Origin: Competibacter_A sp003527885
GTDB lineage: Bacteria > Pseudomonadota > Gammaproteobacteria > Competibacterales > Competibacteraceae
DNA: 30,088 nt
NCBI GenBank assembly: GCA_035442025.1
Contig: DAORPQ010000034.1
Span: 1 to 30,088, forward strand
Direction: 5' to 3'
Shown: one piece after another, positions 16,928 to 25,247 of the stretch
Numbering within the stretch: position 1 is the stretch's first letter
How the letters are laid out: every line of letters starts with the position of its first letter
Made by a program: the position numbers and the translations under genes
The notes under the pieces: generated by a model
What the model was told of the DNA's origin: nothing
The model's input: the letters and a program-made list of their open reading frames with translations, nothing else
Database searches by the model: none

Positions 16928-18200
16928 GGGTTTGGCAAATCTTGACAAGATCGAGCATATCGTCGTGCTCATGATGGAAAATCGCTCGTTCGATCATTTG
17001 CTCGGTTATTTGAGCCTGGAAAATGGCCGGACCGATGTCGATGGCCTGACTCACGATATGCTCAATCCATCCAGCGACGGCACGATTTATCGGGTCCACC
17101 ACCTGAAAAACACGGCGTTCGAGCTGGACCCTTGCCATGCGGGAGGCTGTGTCGATGAGCAGCTCAGCAACAATAACGGCGGCTTCGTTCTCAATTTCGA
17201 GCGGATGTGTCAACCCGCCAATCCCGGTGGTGTCATGGGGTATTACAACGGCTTCGATCTGCCGGTTTACGATTACTTCGCGCGGGAATTCACGATCTGC
17301 GACCGCTGGTTCAGTTCGGTGCCGGGAGAAACTTGGCCCAACCGGCTGTATTCGCTGACCGGCCACGCTGCTGGCAGCCGCCAAAACAAGGAACGCCCCT
17401 TTTACAGCGAACCGTCGCTGATGCGGCATCTGGATGCGCGGGACGTGCCGTGGCGCTGGTATTGCCACGATTTTGCAACCTTGCGGCTCGTCGATAGCCG
17501 TTATCGGCTGGGACGCACCCATCAATTCTTTTCCTTCGAGGAGCACTCGCTCTTCGAGACCGAGGACTTTCTCAGCCATGCCGCCGCCGGCAATCTGGCC
17601 GCCGTTTCCTGGATTGATCCCAATTTCGCCAATTTCGGTGATTTCGGTCATTCCAACGACGATCATGCGCCGGCCGATCTCCGCGCCGGGCAGCAATTGG
17701 TCAATACTCTTTATCAGGCCCTATTCAAAAGCACGGTCTGGGAAAAAACCTTGCTGATCGTCGTTTACGACGAGCATGGCGGTTTTTACGATCACGTGCC
17801 GCCACCCGCCGCCGCCGATGATTCGCCCGATTTCCGCCGCTATGGCTGCCGCGTTCCGGCCTTCATCGTTTCGCCCTGGGTAAGGCGCGGCGAAGTTTCT
17901 CATACCTTGTTCGATCACACCTCGCTCATCAAAACCATCCTGCTCCGGTTTTGCCGCCGATCGGACGGAACCATTCCTGACATGGGCGCGCGCGTCGCCG
18001 CCGCCAACCATCTCGGCGAATTGCTGGCCGCGCCACTACCGCGACCGATCACGAAGACCAACTTGTCGGCTCGCATCGTCAGCCAGCAAGACATAAATCC
18101 CATCCCACAACTTCCGCCGCAGACACCGCAACTCAACCCGTTTCAGCAGGGGCTTTTCGCTTGTCGGCAAGAAATCAATCGTCAAGCGTTTCTTCTGTGA
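16917..18200 (+). CDS. Phospholipase C/acid phosphatase-type phosphoesterase
   Basis: A 427-residue member of the bacterial phosphoesterase family that includes phospholipase C and AcpA-type acid phosphatase. The hallmark IEHIVVLMMENRSFDHLLGY is at residues 12-31, followed by WFSSVPGETWPNRLYSLTGHAAG, HSNDDHAP and VVYDEHGGFYDHVPPP, which supply metal and phosphate ligands. It cleaves phosphoester bonds in phospholipids or phosphomonoesters. As annotated it has no signal peptide, unusual for a family that is normally exported; a lipobox-bearing ORF sits just upstream in another frame. The ATG has only a weak ribosome site, consistent with coupling to that ORF or with a frameshift. Confidence 0.85.
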   Translation: MADKGLANLDKIEHIVVLMMENRSFDHLLGYLSLENGRTDVDGLTHDMLNPSSDGTIYRVHHLKNTAFELDPCHAGGCVDEQLSNNNGGFVLNFERMCQPANPGGVMGYYNGFDLPVYDYFAREFTICDRWFSSVPGETWPNRLYSLTGHAAGSRQNKERPFYSEPSLMRHLDARDVPWRWYCHDFATLRLVDSRYRLGRTHQFFSFEEHSLFETEDFLSHAAAGNLAAVSWIDPNFANFGDFGHSNDDHAPADLRAGQQLVNTLYQALFKSTVWEKTLLIVVYDEHGGFYDHVPPPAAADDSPDFRRYGCRVPAFIVSPWVRRGEVSHTLFDHTSLIKTILLRFCRRSDGTIPDMGARVAAANHLGELLAAPLPRPITKTNLSARIVSQQDINPIPQLPPQTPQLNPFQQGLFACRQEINRQAFLL

Positions 18201-18213
18201 ATCTCCGAATCCA

Positions 18214-18235
18214 CCGCGCCGTTTTGTGTGCGCGG
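18214..18235. terminator. Weak hairpin after the phosphoesterase gene
   Basis: CCGCGC (18214-18219) and GCGCGG (18230-18235) can pair around a 10-nt loop, starting 14 bp after the stop codon. There is no U-run behind it, so it is at best a weak or factor-dependent terminator. Confidence 0.3.
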
Positions 18236-18243
18236 ATTTCGAG

Positions 18244-18273
18244 TTGAAGTTTTCGATTTTACCGAAAGATACT
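18244..18273 (+). promoter_or_regulatory. Possible promoter for the reductase group
   Basis: TTGAAG at 18244-18249 and GATACT at 18268-18273 are 18 bp apart in a locally AT-rich 141-bp gap, the longest inside the plus-strand run. Each box matches four of six consensus bases. It could start a separate transcript for the reductase, aldo/keto reductase, GH13 and TPR genes. Confidence 0.25.
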
Positions 18274-18341
18274 GACTTATAGAGCGATTTTCTGTTAGCG
18301 CCATCTAAGAAACTGACTCTGACAACTTGAGGAGATGAAAC

Positions 18342-18992
18342 ATGAAAATCGGCATTCTCGGCACCGGCAACGTCGGCCAAGCTCTCGGCATCGGCTTCAC
18401 CACGCTCGGCCACGACGTGAAAATGGGTTCGCGGGACCCCGCTCAAGAAAAAATCAAGGATTGGGTCAATAAAGCCGGCACGAAAGCATCAGCCGGCACG
18501 TTGGAAGAAGCCGCCGCTTTTTGTGAGCTGGCGGTGTTGTGTACGGTTTGGACCGGCGTGGAGAACGCTATCCAATTGGCTGGCCCGGATAATCTGGCCG
18601 GTAAAATCGTGATCGATACCATCAATCCGCTCGATTTTTCCGACGGTATCCCGCCGAAACTCGCCGTCGGCCACACCGAGTCCGCCGGCGAGCACATCCA
18701 GCGCTGGCTGTCCTATTCACGGGTGGTCAAGGCCTTCAACATCGTGGGCAGCCCGCACATGTTCAAGCCGGACTTTCCCGGCGGTCCACCGGACATGTTC
18801 ATTTGCGGCAACGACAATCAGGCCAAGGCGACCGTGACGGACTTGCTGAAAAGCTTCGGCTGGTCGGTGGTCGATATCGGCGGCATCGAATGCGCCCGCT
18901 ATCTCGAACCCATGGCGATGGTCTGGATCCGCCACTTTTTCCGAATTAACTCGGTCAACCACGCCTTCAAGCTGTTGCACAAACCAGCTTGA
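18342..18992 (+). CDS. NADP-binding reductase (F420:NADP oxidoreductase-like)
   Basis: A 216-residue Rossmann protein of the NADPH-dependent F420 reductase-like family. MKIGILGTGNVGQALGIGF carries the GxGxxG motif (Gly7, Gly9, Gly12), and MGSRDP at the end of beta-2 suits NADP phosphate binding. Later motifs are VIDTINPLDF and RVVKAFNIVGS. Many bacterial homologues occur where F420 is absent and probably reduce other substrates, so the cofactor partner is open. The ATG follows GAGGAG. A long perfect hairpin covers the stop codon. It is probably cotranscribed with the aldo/keto reductase 60 bp downstream, giving two NADP-linked reductases side by side. Confidence 0.85.
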   Translation: MKIGILGTGNVGQALGIGFTTLGHDVKMGSRDPAQEKIKDWVNKAGTKASAGTLEEAAAFCELAVLCTVWTGVENAIQLAGPDNLAGKIVIDTINPLDFSDGIPPKLAVGHTESAGEHIQRWLSYSRVVKAFNIVGSPHMFKPDFPGGPPDMFICGNDNQAKATVTDLLKSFGWSVVDIGGIECARYLEPMAMVWIRHFFRINSVNHAFKLLHKPA

Positions 18993-18996
18993 AGGC
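18963..18996 (+). repeat. Perfect 12-bp inverted repeat across a stop codon
   Basis: GCCTTCAAGCTG at 18963-18974 pairs perfectly with CAGCTTGAAGGC at 18985-18996 around a 10-nt loop. The repeat covers the last codons and the TGA (18990-18992) of the reductase gene. In mRNA it would form a very stable stem at the point of translation termination. Confidence 0.7.
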
Positions 18997-19004
18997 CACG
19001 GTTC

Positions 19005-19027
19005 CCGCTCGCGCACTGCGCGAGCGG
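19005..19027 (+). terminator. Second strong hairpin, intergenic
   Basis: CCGCTCGCGC (19005-19014) and GCGCGAGCGG (19018-19027) are perfect 10-bp arms around a 3-nt loop, 8 bp after the previous hairpin and 25 bp before the aldo/keto reductase ATG. No U-run follows, so it may be an mRNA-stability or attenuation element rather than a classic terminator. Confidence 0.45.
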
Positions 19028-19052
19028 CTATCGCGCTAAAGGAGTTCACGCC

Positions 19053-20105
19053 ATGCGTTATAAGCTCTTCGGCAACAGCGGCCTTCGAGTTTCGGAATTG
19101 TGCCTCGGGGCCATGACCTTCGGCGAGGAATGGGGCTGGGGTGCGTCCAAGGACGAAAGCCGCCGGCTGTTCGACGCCTTCGCCGAGGCGGGCGGCAACT
19201 TCATCGACACCGCCAACCATTACACCGACGGCACCAGCGAACGCTATGTCGGCGAATTCATCGCCGCCGAGCGCGAACGCTTCGTGCTCGCCACCAAGTA
19301 CACCCTGAACGGCCGCCCGGACGATCCCAACGGTGGCGGCAACCACCGCAAGAGCATGATGCAGGCGATCAACGCCAGCCTGAAGCGGCTCGGCACCGAT
19401 TACATCGACCTGTATTGGTTGCACGCCTGGGATTTCATGACCCCGGTCGATGAGGTGATGCGCGCTTTCGACGATCTGGTGCGCTCCGGCAAGGTGCTCT
19501 ACATCGGCATTTCCGACGCGCCGGCCTGGATCGTGTCCCGCGCCAACACCCTGGCGGAGCTGCGCGGCTGGAGTCCCTTCGTCGGCCTGCAAATCCAGTA
19601 CAGCCTGATCGAACGTACCCCCGAACGCGATCTGTTGCCGATGGCGCGGGCGCTGGATATCGCGGTAACCGCCTGGGGACCGCTGGGCGGGGGGCTACTC
19701 ACCGGCAAATACAATCCCGACGCCGATAAAAGCGTCTCGGCGGACGCGCGCTACACCGTCAGCCCCTGGGGTCAGGAGTTGATGGGCGAGCGTAACCTCA
19801 ACATCGCCGCCGCCGTGGTCGAGCTGGCCGAGGAAATCGGCCGAACCCCCGCGCAAGTCGCCATCAACTGGGTCCGCCAACAACGGCGCGGGGTCATCAT
19901 TCCGATTCTCGGCGCGCGCACGCCCTCGCAGCTTCAGGACAATCTGGCGGCCCTGGACTTCAAGCTGAGCGACGAACAACTGCAACGCCTGGACGCGGCC
20001 AGCGCCATCGCGCCGGGCTTCCCGCATGACTTCCTGATGCGTGAAGGCGTCCGGCAGGTCATTTACGGCAACACTTTGCCGTCCATCGATAACCATCGCA
20101 TCTGA
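19053..20105 (+). CDS. Aldo/keto reductase
   Basis: A 350-residue aldo/keto reductase with the catalytic tetrad Asp52 and Tyr57 (FIDTANHYTDGTSE), Lys82 (LATKYTL) and His124 (YWLHAWD). The phosphate-binding loop near the C-terminus (GVIIPILGARTPSQLQDNL) is typical of the YajO/Tas-like bacterial group. These cytoplasmic enzymes reduce aldehydes and ketones, often sugar-derived or lipid-derived, with NADPH. The ATG follows AAAGGAG. It lies between the NADP-binding reductase and a GH13 enzyme, so reduction of a sugar-derived carbonyl is a reasonable inference. Confidence 0.9.
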   Translation: MRYKLFGNSGLRVSELCLGAMTFGEEWGWGASKDESRRLFDAFAEAGGNFIDTANHYTDGTSERYVGEFIAAERERFVLATKYTLNGRPDDPNGGGNHRKSMMQAINASLKRLGTDYIDLYWLHAWDFMTPVDEVMRAFDDLVRSGKVLYIGISDAPAWIVSRANTLAELRGWSPFVGLQIQYSLIERTPERDLLPMARALDIAVTAWGPLGGGLLTGKYNPDADKSVSADARYTVSPWGQELMGERNLNIAAAVVELAEEIGRTPAQVAINWVRQQRRGVIIPILGARTPSQLQDNLAALDFKLSDEQLQRLDAASAIAPGFPHDFLMREGVRQVIYGNTLPSIDNHRI

Positions 20106-20136
20106 CAGCGGGCGCGAATCGCAGGAAATCACGGCC

Positions 20137-22767
20137 ATGCCACTCGTCGTCCATTTCAAGAAACCCAGCGATTGGCGCGCCAGCGTCAATATCCATTATT
20201 GGGATACGACCCCCGCCATTCCGCCAACGGCGTGGCCGGGCGCGGCCATGACCGCCGAGGGCGACGACTGGTTCGGCTATGCGTTCGAGACCGCTGAAAC
20301 GGCCAGCATCGTATTCAACGATGGCGCGGGACGGCAGACCGGCAACCTCCGCCGCGATCAGATGGGCTGGTATTACCGCAATAACACTTGGTATGACGCT
20401 AACCCCGAACGGCCGCTGGTGCCGGTCATCACGGTTGCGCCGCCCGCGCGGACTTACCTGACACCGCAACCGGTGGCCCTGCAGGGCAGCAACCGGACCG
20501 ATATCATCCATTACACCACCGACGGCACGCCGCCGACCGCTGCTTCCCCGGTATATGCCGGCCCCATCGAAATCACCCGGCCGACGACGCTGATGGCCTT
20601 CGGCGTCAATTCGGCCGGCGATGTGGGGGGCATCAGCACTTTCCTCTACACCATCGACCCCAACGCCGATCTGGAGCGACCGACCATCAGCGCGAGCGTC
20701 GCCAGCGGAACCTACGCAAATCCCGTCACGGTCATTTTTACCGCGCGCGATAACCGGCCCGCGCCGGTGTCGGTTTATTACACCACCGATGGTTCAGCGC
20801 CGACGCCGGACTCGCCGGTTTACGCGCGTGGCGACGCCACCGCCGGACTGACGGGGAATGCGATAGCGGTCACGGCAACCGTCACCCTGCGCTTTCTGGT
20901 CATCGACGGCGCGGGCAACGAAACCCGGCAAAGCTTTTACTACCATATCGGTCCCGACAGCGCGCCGGGCGACTTCCGCGAGGAAACCATTTACTTCCTC
21001 ATCACCACCCGCTTTTACGACGGCGATACCGCCAACAATTATTTCTGTCGCGACCGGATCAAGTTCAACGCCGCCACCGGCCAAGCCGAAGACCCCCACT
21101 GGCGCGGTGATTTCAGGGGTTTGATCCAGCAGCTCGACTACATCCGCGATCTCGGTTTCACCGCCATCTGGATCACCCCGCCCATCGAAAACCGCAGCGG
21201 CCTCGACTACCACGGCTATCACGGTTACGACTGGACCCGGATCGACCCCCGGCTGGAATCGCCGGACGCCACCTATCAAGACCTGCTCAACGCCGCTCAC
21301 GCGCGCGGCATCAAGATCGTGCAGGACGTGGTGATCAACCATTCATCACAATACGGCATCCGCGATCAGGTCTGGGTCGATCACCTGCCGATCAAATATT
21401 ACGTGCCGCGCGGCTCGCAACAGGGGCGGGTCAACAACGGTCCCTATCAGGGCAACCTCGGCGATTACCGCAACCCCAACCGCGAGGACAACGACAACCC
21501 GCTGGCCCCGGCGTGGTTTCGGGAGCGGCAAACATCCGACCCGACGGGAACGCAGCCGCTGGTCGATCCCCGCACCAGCGCCAGCGTGCCGAGTCCCGGC
21601 TACGACCCCAACCGCTTTTTCGGCGTGGACGCCAACACCTTGAATCCCGAGTGGTATCACCAGCAGGGCTTCATGGCCGGCGGGGACTGGGAAAGCGTGG
21701 CGATTCAGACCAAGCATCTGGCCGGTGACTGTCTCGATCTGGCGACCGAGCGGCAGAACGTGAAGGATTACCTGATCCACGCGATCAACCGCTATTTGGA
21801 CATGGGGGTGGACGCGCTGCGCATCGATACCGTCAAGCATCTCGCACGCGAGAACCTGCTGGAGTACGTGAACGCTTGGAAAACCCACAAGCCGGGGCTG
21901 TTCGTGTTCGGCGAGAATCTGGTCAAGGGGACCGGTTGGGGCGATTTGGGCGGCGACAACGCCCCGAGCGATCTGCGGCCCTGGTGGTACACCCGGTTGG
22001 GCAACGACCGCCGCGACCCGAATTCCGGGGGCGATTCCGGTTTTTCGGTGCTGGATTTCTCGCTGTTTTCCACCTTCAGGGATAACGTCAGCCGAGGTAG
22101 TTACGGCGGTATCGGCGGCATTCTGGGCATGGATTGGGTGTACGGCGACGCCACTCAGCTCGTGACTTTTTTGCAGAATCACGATGTCGGTCCCGATAAC
22201 GATTTCCGCTTCCGGTTCCGGGGCGAGCAGTGGATGGCCGCCGCCGCGTATAACCTGCTTTGGACGATACGCGGCATTCCCTGCCTGTATTACGGCGAGG
22301 AAATCGAGTTCATGAAGGGCGCCCCGCAAGACATCATCGGCAACGACGACACGCTGGACAGCACCGGGCGCGCGTACTTCGGCGACCATCTGAGCGATGC
22401 CAACGTCGCCACCACCCAGGCGCATCCGCTGTATCAGCACATCCGGCGGCTGAACCAGATCCGCCGCGCGATTCCCGCGCTTCAGAAAGCGCCGATGAGC
22501 CAGGTCAACGAATGGGGCGGCGGCCTCAGTTTCGTCCGCGACTTCAATAACGGCGAGAGCTATACGGTGGTCGGGCTGGCCGTGGGTGGCGATCAGGCTA
22601 TTACGGTGGGCAATGTCAGAAATGGCGTTTATACCGATGCCGTAACCGGCAACCAGATCACGGTATCCGGCGGGAGCATCTCCTTCCATGTCCGGGGAAA
22701 TTCGGCTGGCATCTACGTTTTGAACGGATCGGGCAGAATCGGCGAGGGTGGGGTTTATTTGCGATAG
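20137..22767 (+). CDS. GH13 amylase-family enzyme with starch-binding and chitobiase-C-type domains
   Basis: An 876-residue multidomain protein. Residues about 1-90 resemble a CBM26-type starch-binding module (VVHFKKPSDW, IHYWDTTP, WPGAAM, IVFNDGAGRQTGNL). Two chitobiase C-terminal-like beta domains follow at about 94-175 and 181-274, each with the YYTTDG..PT..SPVY signature. The GH13 barrel starts near 285 (IYFLITTRFYDGD) and has QDVVINH, ALRIDTVKH (Asp564), VFGENL (Glu593) and LQNHDVG (Asp683). All three catalytic acids are present. There is no signal peptide although this domain set is usually secreted. I start at the ATG at 20137 (GCAGGAAA upstream); an in-frame GTG at 20041 lies inside the aldo/keto reductase gene. 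Confidence 0.85.
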   Translation: MPLVVHFKKPSDWRASVNIHYWDTTPAIPPTAWPGAAMTAEGDDWFGYAFETAETASIVFNDGAGRQTGNLRRDQMGWYYRNNTWYDANPERPLVPVITVAPPARTYLTPQPVALQGSNRTDIIHYTTDGTPPTAASPVYAGPIEITRPTTLMAFGVNSAGDVGGISTFLYTIDPNADLERPTISASVASGTYANPVTVIFTARDNRPAPVSVYYTTDGSAPTPDSPVYARGDATAGLTGNAIAVTATVTLRFLVIDGAGNETRQSFYYHIGPDSAPGDFREETIYFLITTRFYDGDTANNYFCRDRIKFNAATGQAEDPHWRGDFRGLIQQLDYIRDLGFTAIWITPPIENRSGLDYHGYHGYDWTRIDPRLESPDATYQDLLNAAHARGIKIVQDVVINHSSQYGIRDQVWVDHLPIKYYVPRGSQQGRVNNGPYQGNLGDYRNPNREDNDNPLAPAWFRERQTSDPTGTQPLVDPRTSASVPSPGYDPNRFFGVDANTLNPEWYHQQGFMAGGDWESVAIQTKHLAGDCLDLATERQNVKDYLIHAINRYLDMGVDALRIDTVKHLARENLLEYVNAWKTHKPGLFVFGENLVKGTGWGDLGGDNAPSDLRPWWYTRLGNDRRDPNSGGDSGFSVLDFSLFSTFRDNVSRGSYGGIGGILGMDWVYGDATQLVTFLQNHDVGPDNDFRFRFRGEQWMAAAAYNLLWTIRGIPCLYYGEEIEFMKGAPQDIIGNDDTLDSTGRAYFGDHLSDANVATTQAHPLYQHIRRLNQIRRAIPALQKAPMSQVNEWGGGLSFVRDFNNGESYTVVGLAVGGDQAITVGNVRNGVYTDAVTGNQITVSGGSISFHVRGNSAGIYVLNGSGRIGEGGVYLR

Positions 22768-22777
22768 GGGGATTGCC

Positions 22778-24742
22778 ATGAGCCGATTCAGAAAATTTTG
22801 GTTTTGGTTGGGACAGTCCAGAAACCAGAAAACCCTTGCCTTCATCGGCAGCGGTCTCGCCATTATCGCGGGAGCCTGCTGGCAACTTTATCCACAGTTT
22901 TTGGGCGACCATCAATCCAAGAACAAAGATCATCTATCAGTAACGGCGACGCACGGTGGCGTTGCCGCGTCCGGTGACATCAATGCGAGCGTAATCCAGA
23001 CGGGTCCGGGCAAAATTGAAATCAGGTATGGCGTCAGCGCAGAAGAGTTTCAAAAACTGTCGGCGGAGCTAGGCATCACGCAGAGCGCGCTCCAAAGTTT
23101 TTTCGATATCCTCGAACGAAAGCAGATCCCCAAACAGGACCTCGACAGTACGTTGCGGGAGATCGCCAAGCGCTATAAGGAACTTCAAGCCAAGCTGGAC
23201 CGCTTTAACTCCGAAGACCCGGAAGTGAACACCCTCAAACGCCGATCCAAGGAAGCGCTGGAGGACGGACGTTTCGGGGATGCCGAAAAGTTTCTGAACC
23301 AGGCCAGCGAAAAGGATATCCGCGCCGCCAACGAACTCCAGGCCACCGCCAAGAAACGCTTGCTCTCGGCGGCGGCTTCCAAGGCGGCGAATGGTGAGTT
23401 AAAGGCCACCCAGTTGGCTTATGCGGATGCGGCCGCCTATTACCGTCAAGCGGCGGAATTAGTGCCCGCCGATGAAGAGGCGACCTTGGCGGTTTATGTG
23501 TTTTTCCAAGGAGGAAGCCTGGTGGCGAATGGCCAGCTTTCCGAAGCGCTGCCTCTAGTGGAACGCGCGCTGGCGCTTCGGGAAAAGGCTTTGGGGCCGG
23601 AACACCCGGAAGTGGCTCTAAACCTCATGGCACTGGCGCGGCTCTACTCCGGCGTCGAAAGCAAAATTGCCGAAAGCGAGCCACTTTATTTACGCGCCTT
23701 GGCGATCCAAGAGAAAACGCTGGAGCCGGATCATTCCGATACAGCCATCAACCTCACTAATTTGGGAGACCTGTACCGTAAACAGGGCCAGTATGCGAAG
23801 GCTGAACCGCTGCTCAGACGCGCTCTGGCGATCCGGGAAAAAACCACGGGACCGAGTATTTTTACGCTTCAAAGTCTCTTTACTCTGGCAAATCTGTATC
23901 ACACTCAAGGCCGCTACCCTGAAGCCGAGGCACTCCTCACCCGCGCGCTGGCCGTCGGAGATCAAAGTGTTGGATCGGACCACTGGTTCACGGCGACAAT
24001 CTCCACAGTTCTGGCAGATTTGTACCGCCTCCAAGGCCGCTACGCGGAAGCCGAACCGCTTTTCAAGCGCGTTTTGGTGATCAACGAGAAAAGCTTTGGC
24101 CCAAACCACGTGATTGTGGCGGAAAGTCTCGCCAATCTAGCAATGCTGTATCGCGATCAGGGCTATTACACCAAATCAGAATCGCTCTTAAAGCGCGCCT
24201 TGCCAATAGTGGAACAAGCCCTCGGACCGAATCATCGTGAAATCGCTCAAATACTTGACGGCTTAGCACTACTGTACAGCAAGCAGGACCGCTACGCGGA
24301 AGCCGAGCCGCTTTTCAAGCGCGCAATAGCGATCCAGGAGCAAGCGTTGGGACCAAACCATCCAGAGTTGGCCCAAACTCTTAACAACCTGGGGGATCTG
24401 TATCGCAAGCAAGGTCAGTACCTCAAGGCCGAATCACTGGAACAGCGCGCCCTGATGATCGGGGAAAAGGCGCTGGAACCCAATCACCCGGATGTAGCGA
24501 TAATCCTCGTCAATCTAGGGGTGCTATATCGCGATCAGAAACGCTATGCCGAAGCCGAACCGCTCTTTCAGCGTGCTTTGACGGTCCAGGAAAAAGCCTT
24601 CGGGCCAGATCATTCTAAAGTGATAAGCATTCTGGAAGACTACGCCGCCCTGCTAGAAAAGATGAACCGCACCGCAGAGGCGCGTCCGCTAGGCGCTCGC
24701 GCGCAAGCGATTCGAGCCAAACAGGCGCAAGCAAGCTTTTGA
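22778..24742 (+). CDS. Membrane-anchored TPR protein (kinesin-light-chain-type repeats)
   Basis: A 654-residue protein. A basic N-terminus and one hydrophobic segment (TLAFIGSGLAIIAGACWQLY, about residues 19-38) suggest an inner-membrane anchor. A glycine-rich ATHGGVAASGDINAS strand segment follows, of a kind often found ahead of repeat domains. Next comes a charged helical region (about 80-200) and then about ten TPRs of roughly 42 residues with the consensus GRYAEAEPL..RALAI.EK.LGP.H. Such arrays bind partner proteins. I start at the ATG at 22778 behind AGGGGG, 10 bp after the GH13 stop, so it is probably the last gene of that transcript. Partner and function are unknown. Confidence 0.85.
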   Translation: MSRFRKFWFWLGQSRNQKTLAFIGSGLAIIAGACWQLYPQFLGDHQSKNKDHLSVTATHGGVAASGDINASVIQTGPGKIEIRYGVSAEEFQKLSAELGITQSALQSFFDILERKQIPKQDLDSTLREIAKRYKELQAKLDRFNSEDPEVNTLKRRSKEALEDGRFGDAEKFLNQASEKDIRAANELQATAKKRLLSAAASKAANGELKATQLAYADAAAYYRQAAELVPADEEATLAVYVFFQGGSLVANGQLSEALPLVERALALREKALGPEHPEVALNLMALARLYSGVESKIAESEPLYLRALAIQEKTLEPDHSDTAINLTNLGDLYRKQGQYAKAEPLLRRALAIREKTTGPSIFTLQSLFTLANLYHTQGRYPEAEALLTRALAVGDQSVGSDHWFTATISTVLADLYRLQGRYAEAEPLFKRVLVINEKSFGPNHVIVAESLANLAMLYRDQGYYTKSESLLKRALPIVEQALGPNHREIAQILDGLALLYSKQDRYAEAEPLFKRAIAIQEQALGPNHPELAQTLNNLGDLYRKQGQYLKAESLEQRALMIGEKALEPNHPDVAIILVNLGVLYRDQKRYAEAEPLFQRALTVQEKAFGPDHSKVISILEDYAALLEKMNRTAEARPLGARAQAIRAKQAQASF

Positions 24743-24753
24743 GCCAAACAGGC
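24714..24753. repeat. 13-bp direct repeat around the TPR gene stop
   Basis: GAGCCAAACAGGC occurs at 24714-24726 and again at 24741-24753. The second copy carries the stop codon of the TPR gene. It may mark a small duplication or slippage at the gene end. Confidence 0.6.
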
Positions 24754-25013
24754 AGATTTCCTTCCACCGAGTGCGCCCGTTATCGGGCAAGGCTCTAGGG
24801 AATGAGTGAGTTTAGCCGGATCTGGCGATGGGCCGGTCAGGTACGGCCGGGCGGTGCCGCCATCAGCACCTTGCTTACGGGGCTGCTTCAGAAATACGGA
24901 GTGCGGCAAAACTTTCCCTTGTGGCCACAGCGGAGACGAAGCGGGCGCTGCCGCGGGTCTCCGCTGTGGTATTGCCCGCAAGAGAGCCCGTCGTTTCACC
25001 GGCCAGCTCTCGC
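24743..25013. other. Gene-free region between the plus- and minus-strand blocks
   Basis: Overlapping frames here are low-complexity and do not look like proteins; none has a convincing ribosome site with a plausible product. The stretch contains a small GCCCG/CGGGC hairpin (24775-24788) and a strong inverted repeat at 24925-24969. It lies between converging transcripts, where bidirectional termination would be expected. Confidence 0.45.
24925..24969. repeat. Perfect 13-bp inverted repeat (extragenic palindrome)
   Basis: CCACAGCGGAGAC (24925-24937) and GTCTCCGCTGTGG (24957-24969) are exact inverted copies. The 19-bp loop can itself pair through GCGG/CCGC. Outer flanks TGCGGCAA (24902-24909) and TTGCCCGCA (about 24972-24980) are also nearly complementary. 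There is no U-run, so it looks more like a REP-type extragenic palindrome, structured RNA or mobile-element end than a simple terminator. Confidence 0.6.
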
Positions 25014-25217
25014 TCAGACATACCGCGGTTCCTGGAGCTTATACTGCGGCAACAGGTTGAACCGGCCAGGCGCCAACAAGGCGATCCGATCCGAAATCAA
25101 CCGCAGGATGTAGTTGTGATCGTGCGCACGAATCGCCATGTCCGGCGAATAATAGATCGCGTGAGGCTCGCCACGCCACTTGAACCGGCGAATTTCTGGC
25201 GAATGGGTTTCAGTCAT
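25014..25217 (-). CDS. Small protein of unknown function
   Basis: A 67-residue product: MTETHSPEIRRFKWRGEP, then HAIYYSPDMAIRAHDHNYIL and a C-terminal RLISDRIALLAPGRFNLLPQ. I start at the ATG at 25217 because GAGGG precedes it by 6 bp; an in-frame ATG at 25247 gives ten more residues without a comparable site. The composition (balanced charge, few rare residues) looks like a real soluble protein. I do not recognise a family. The next minus-strand gene upstream begins about 690 bp away, so it is probably transcribed alone. Confidence 0.45.
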   Translation of the reverse strand: MTETHSPEIRRFKWRGEPHAIYYSPDMAIRAHDHNYILRLISDRIALLAPGRFNLLPQYKLQEPRYV

Positions 25218-25247
25218 GGGATAGCCCTCAAAGATAGTGATGGCCAT

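Noticed and set aside
21346..22863. 505-codon minus-strand ORF
   Set aside because: Antisense of the third GH13 gene and the start of the TPR gene; no protein-like motifs.
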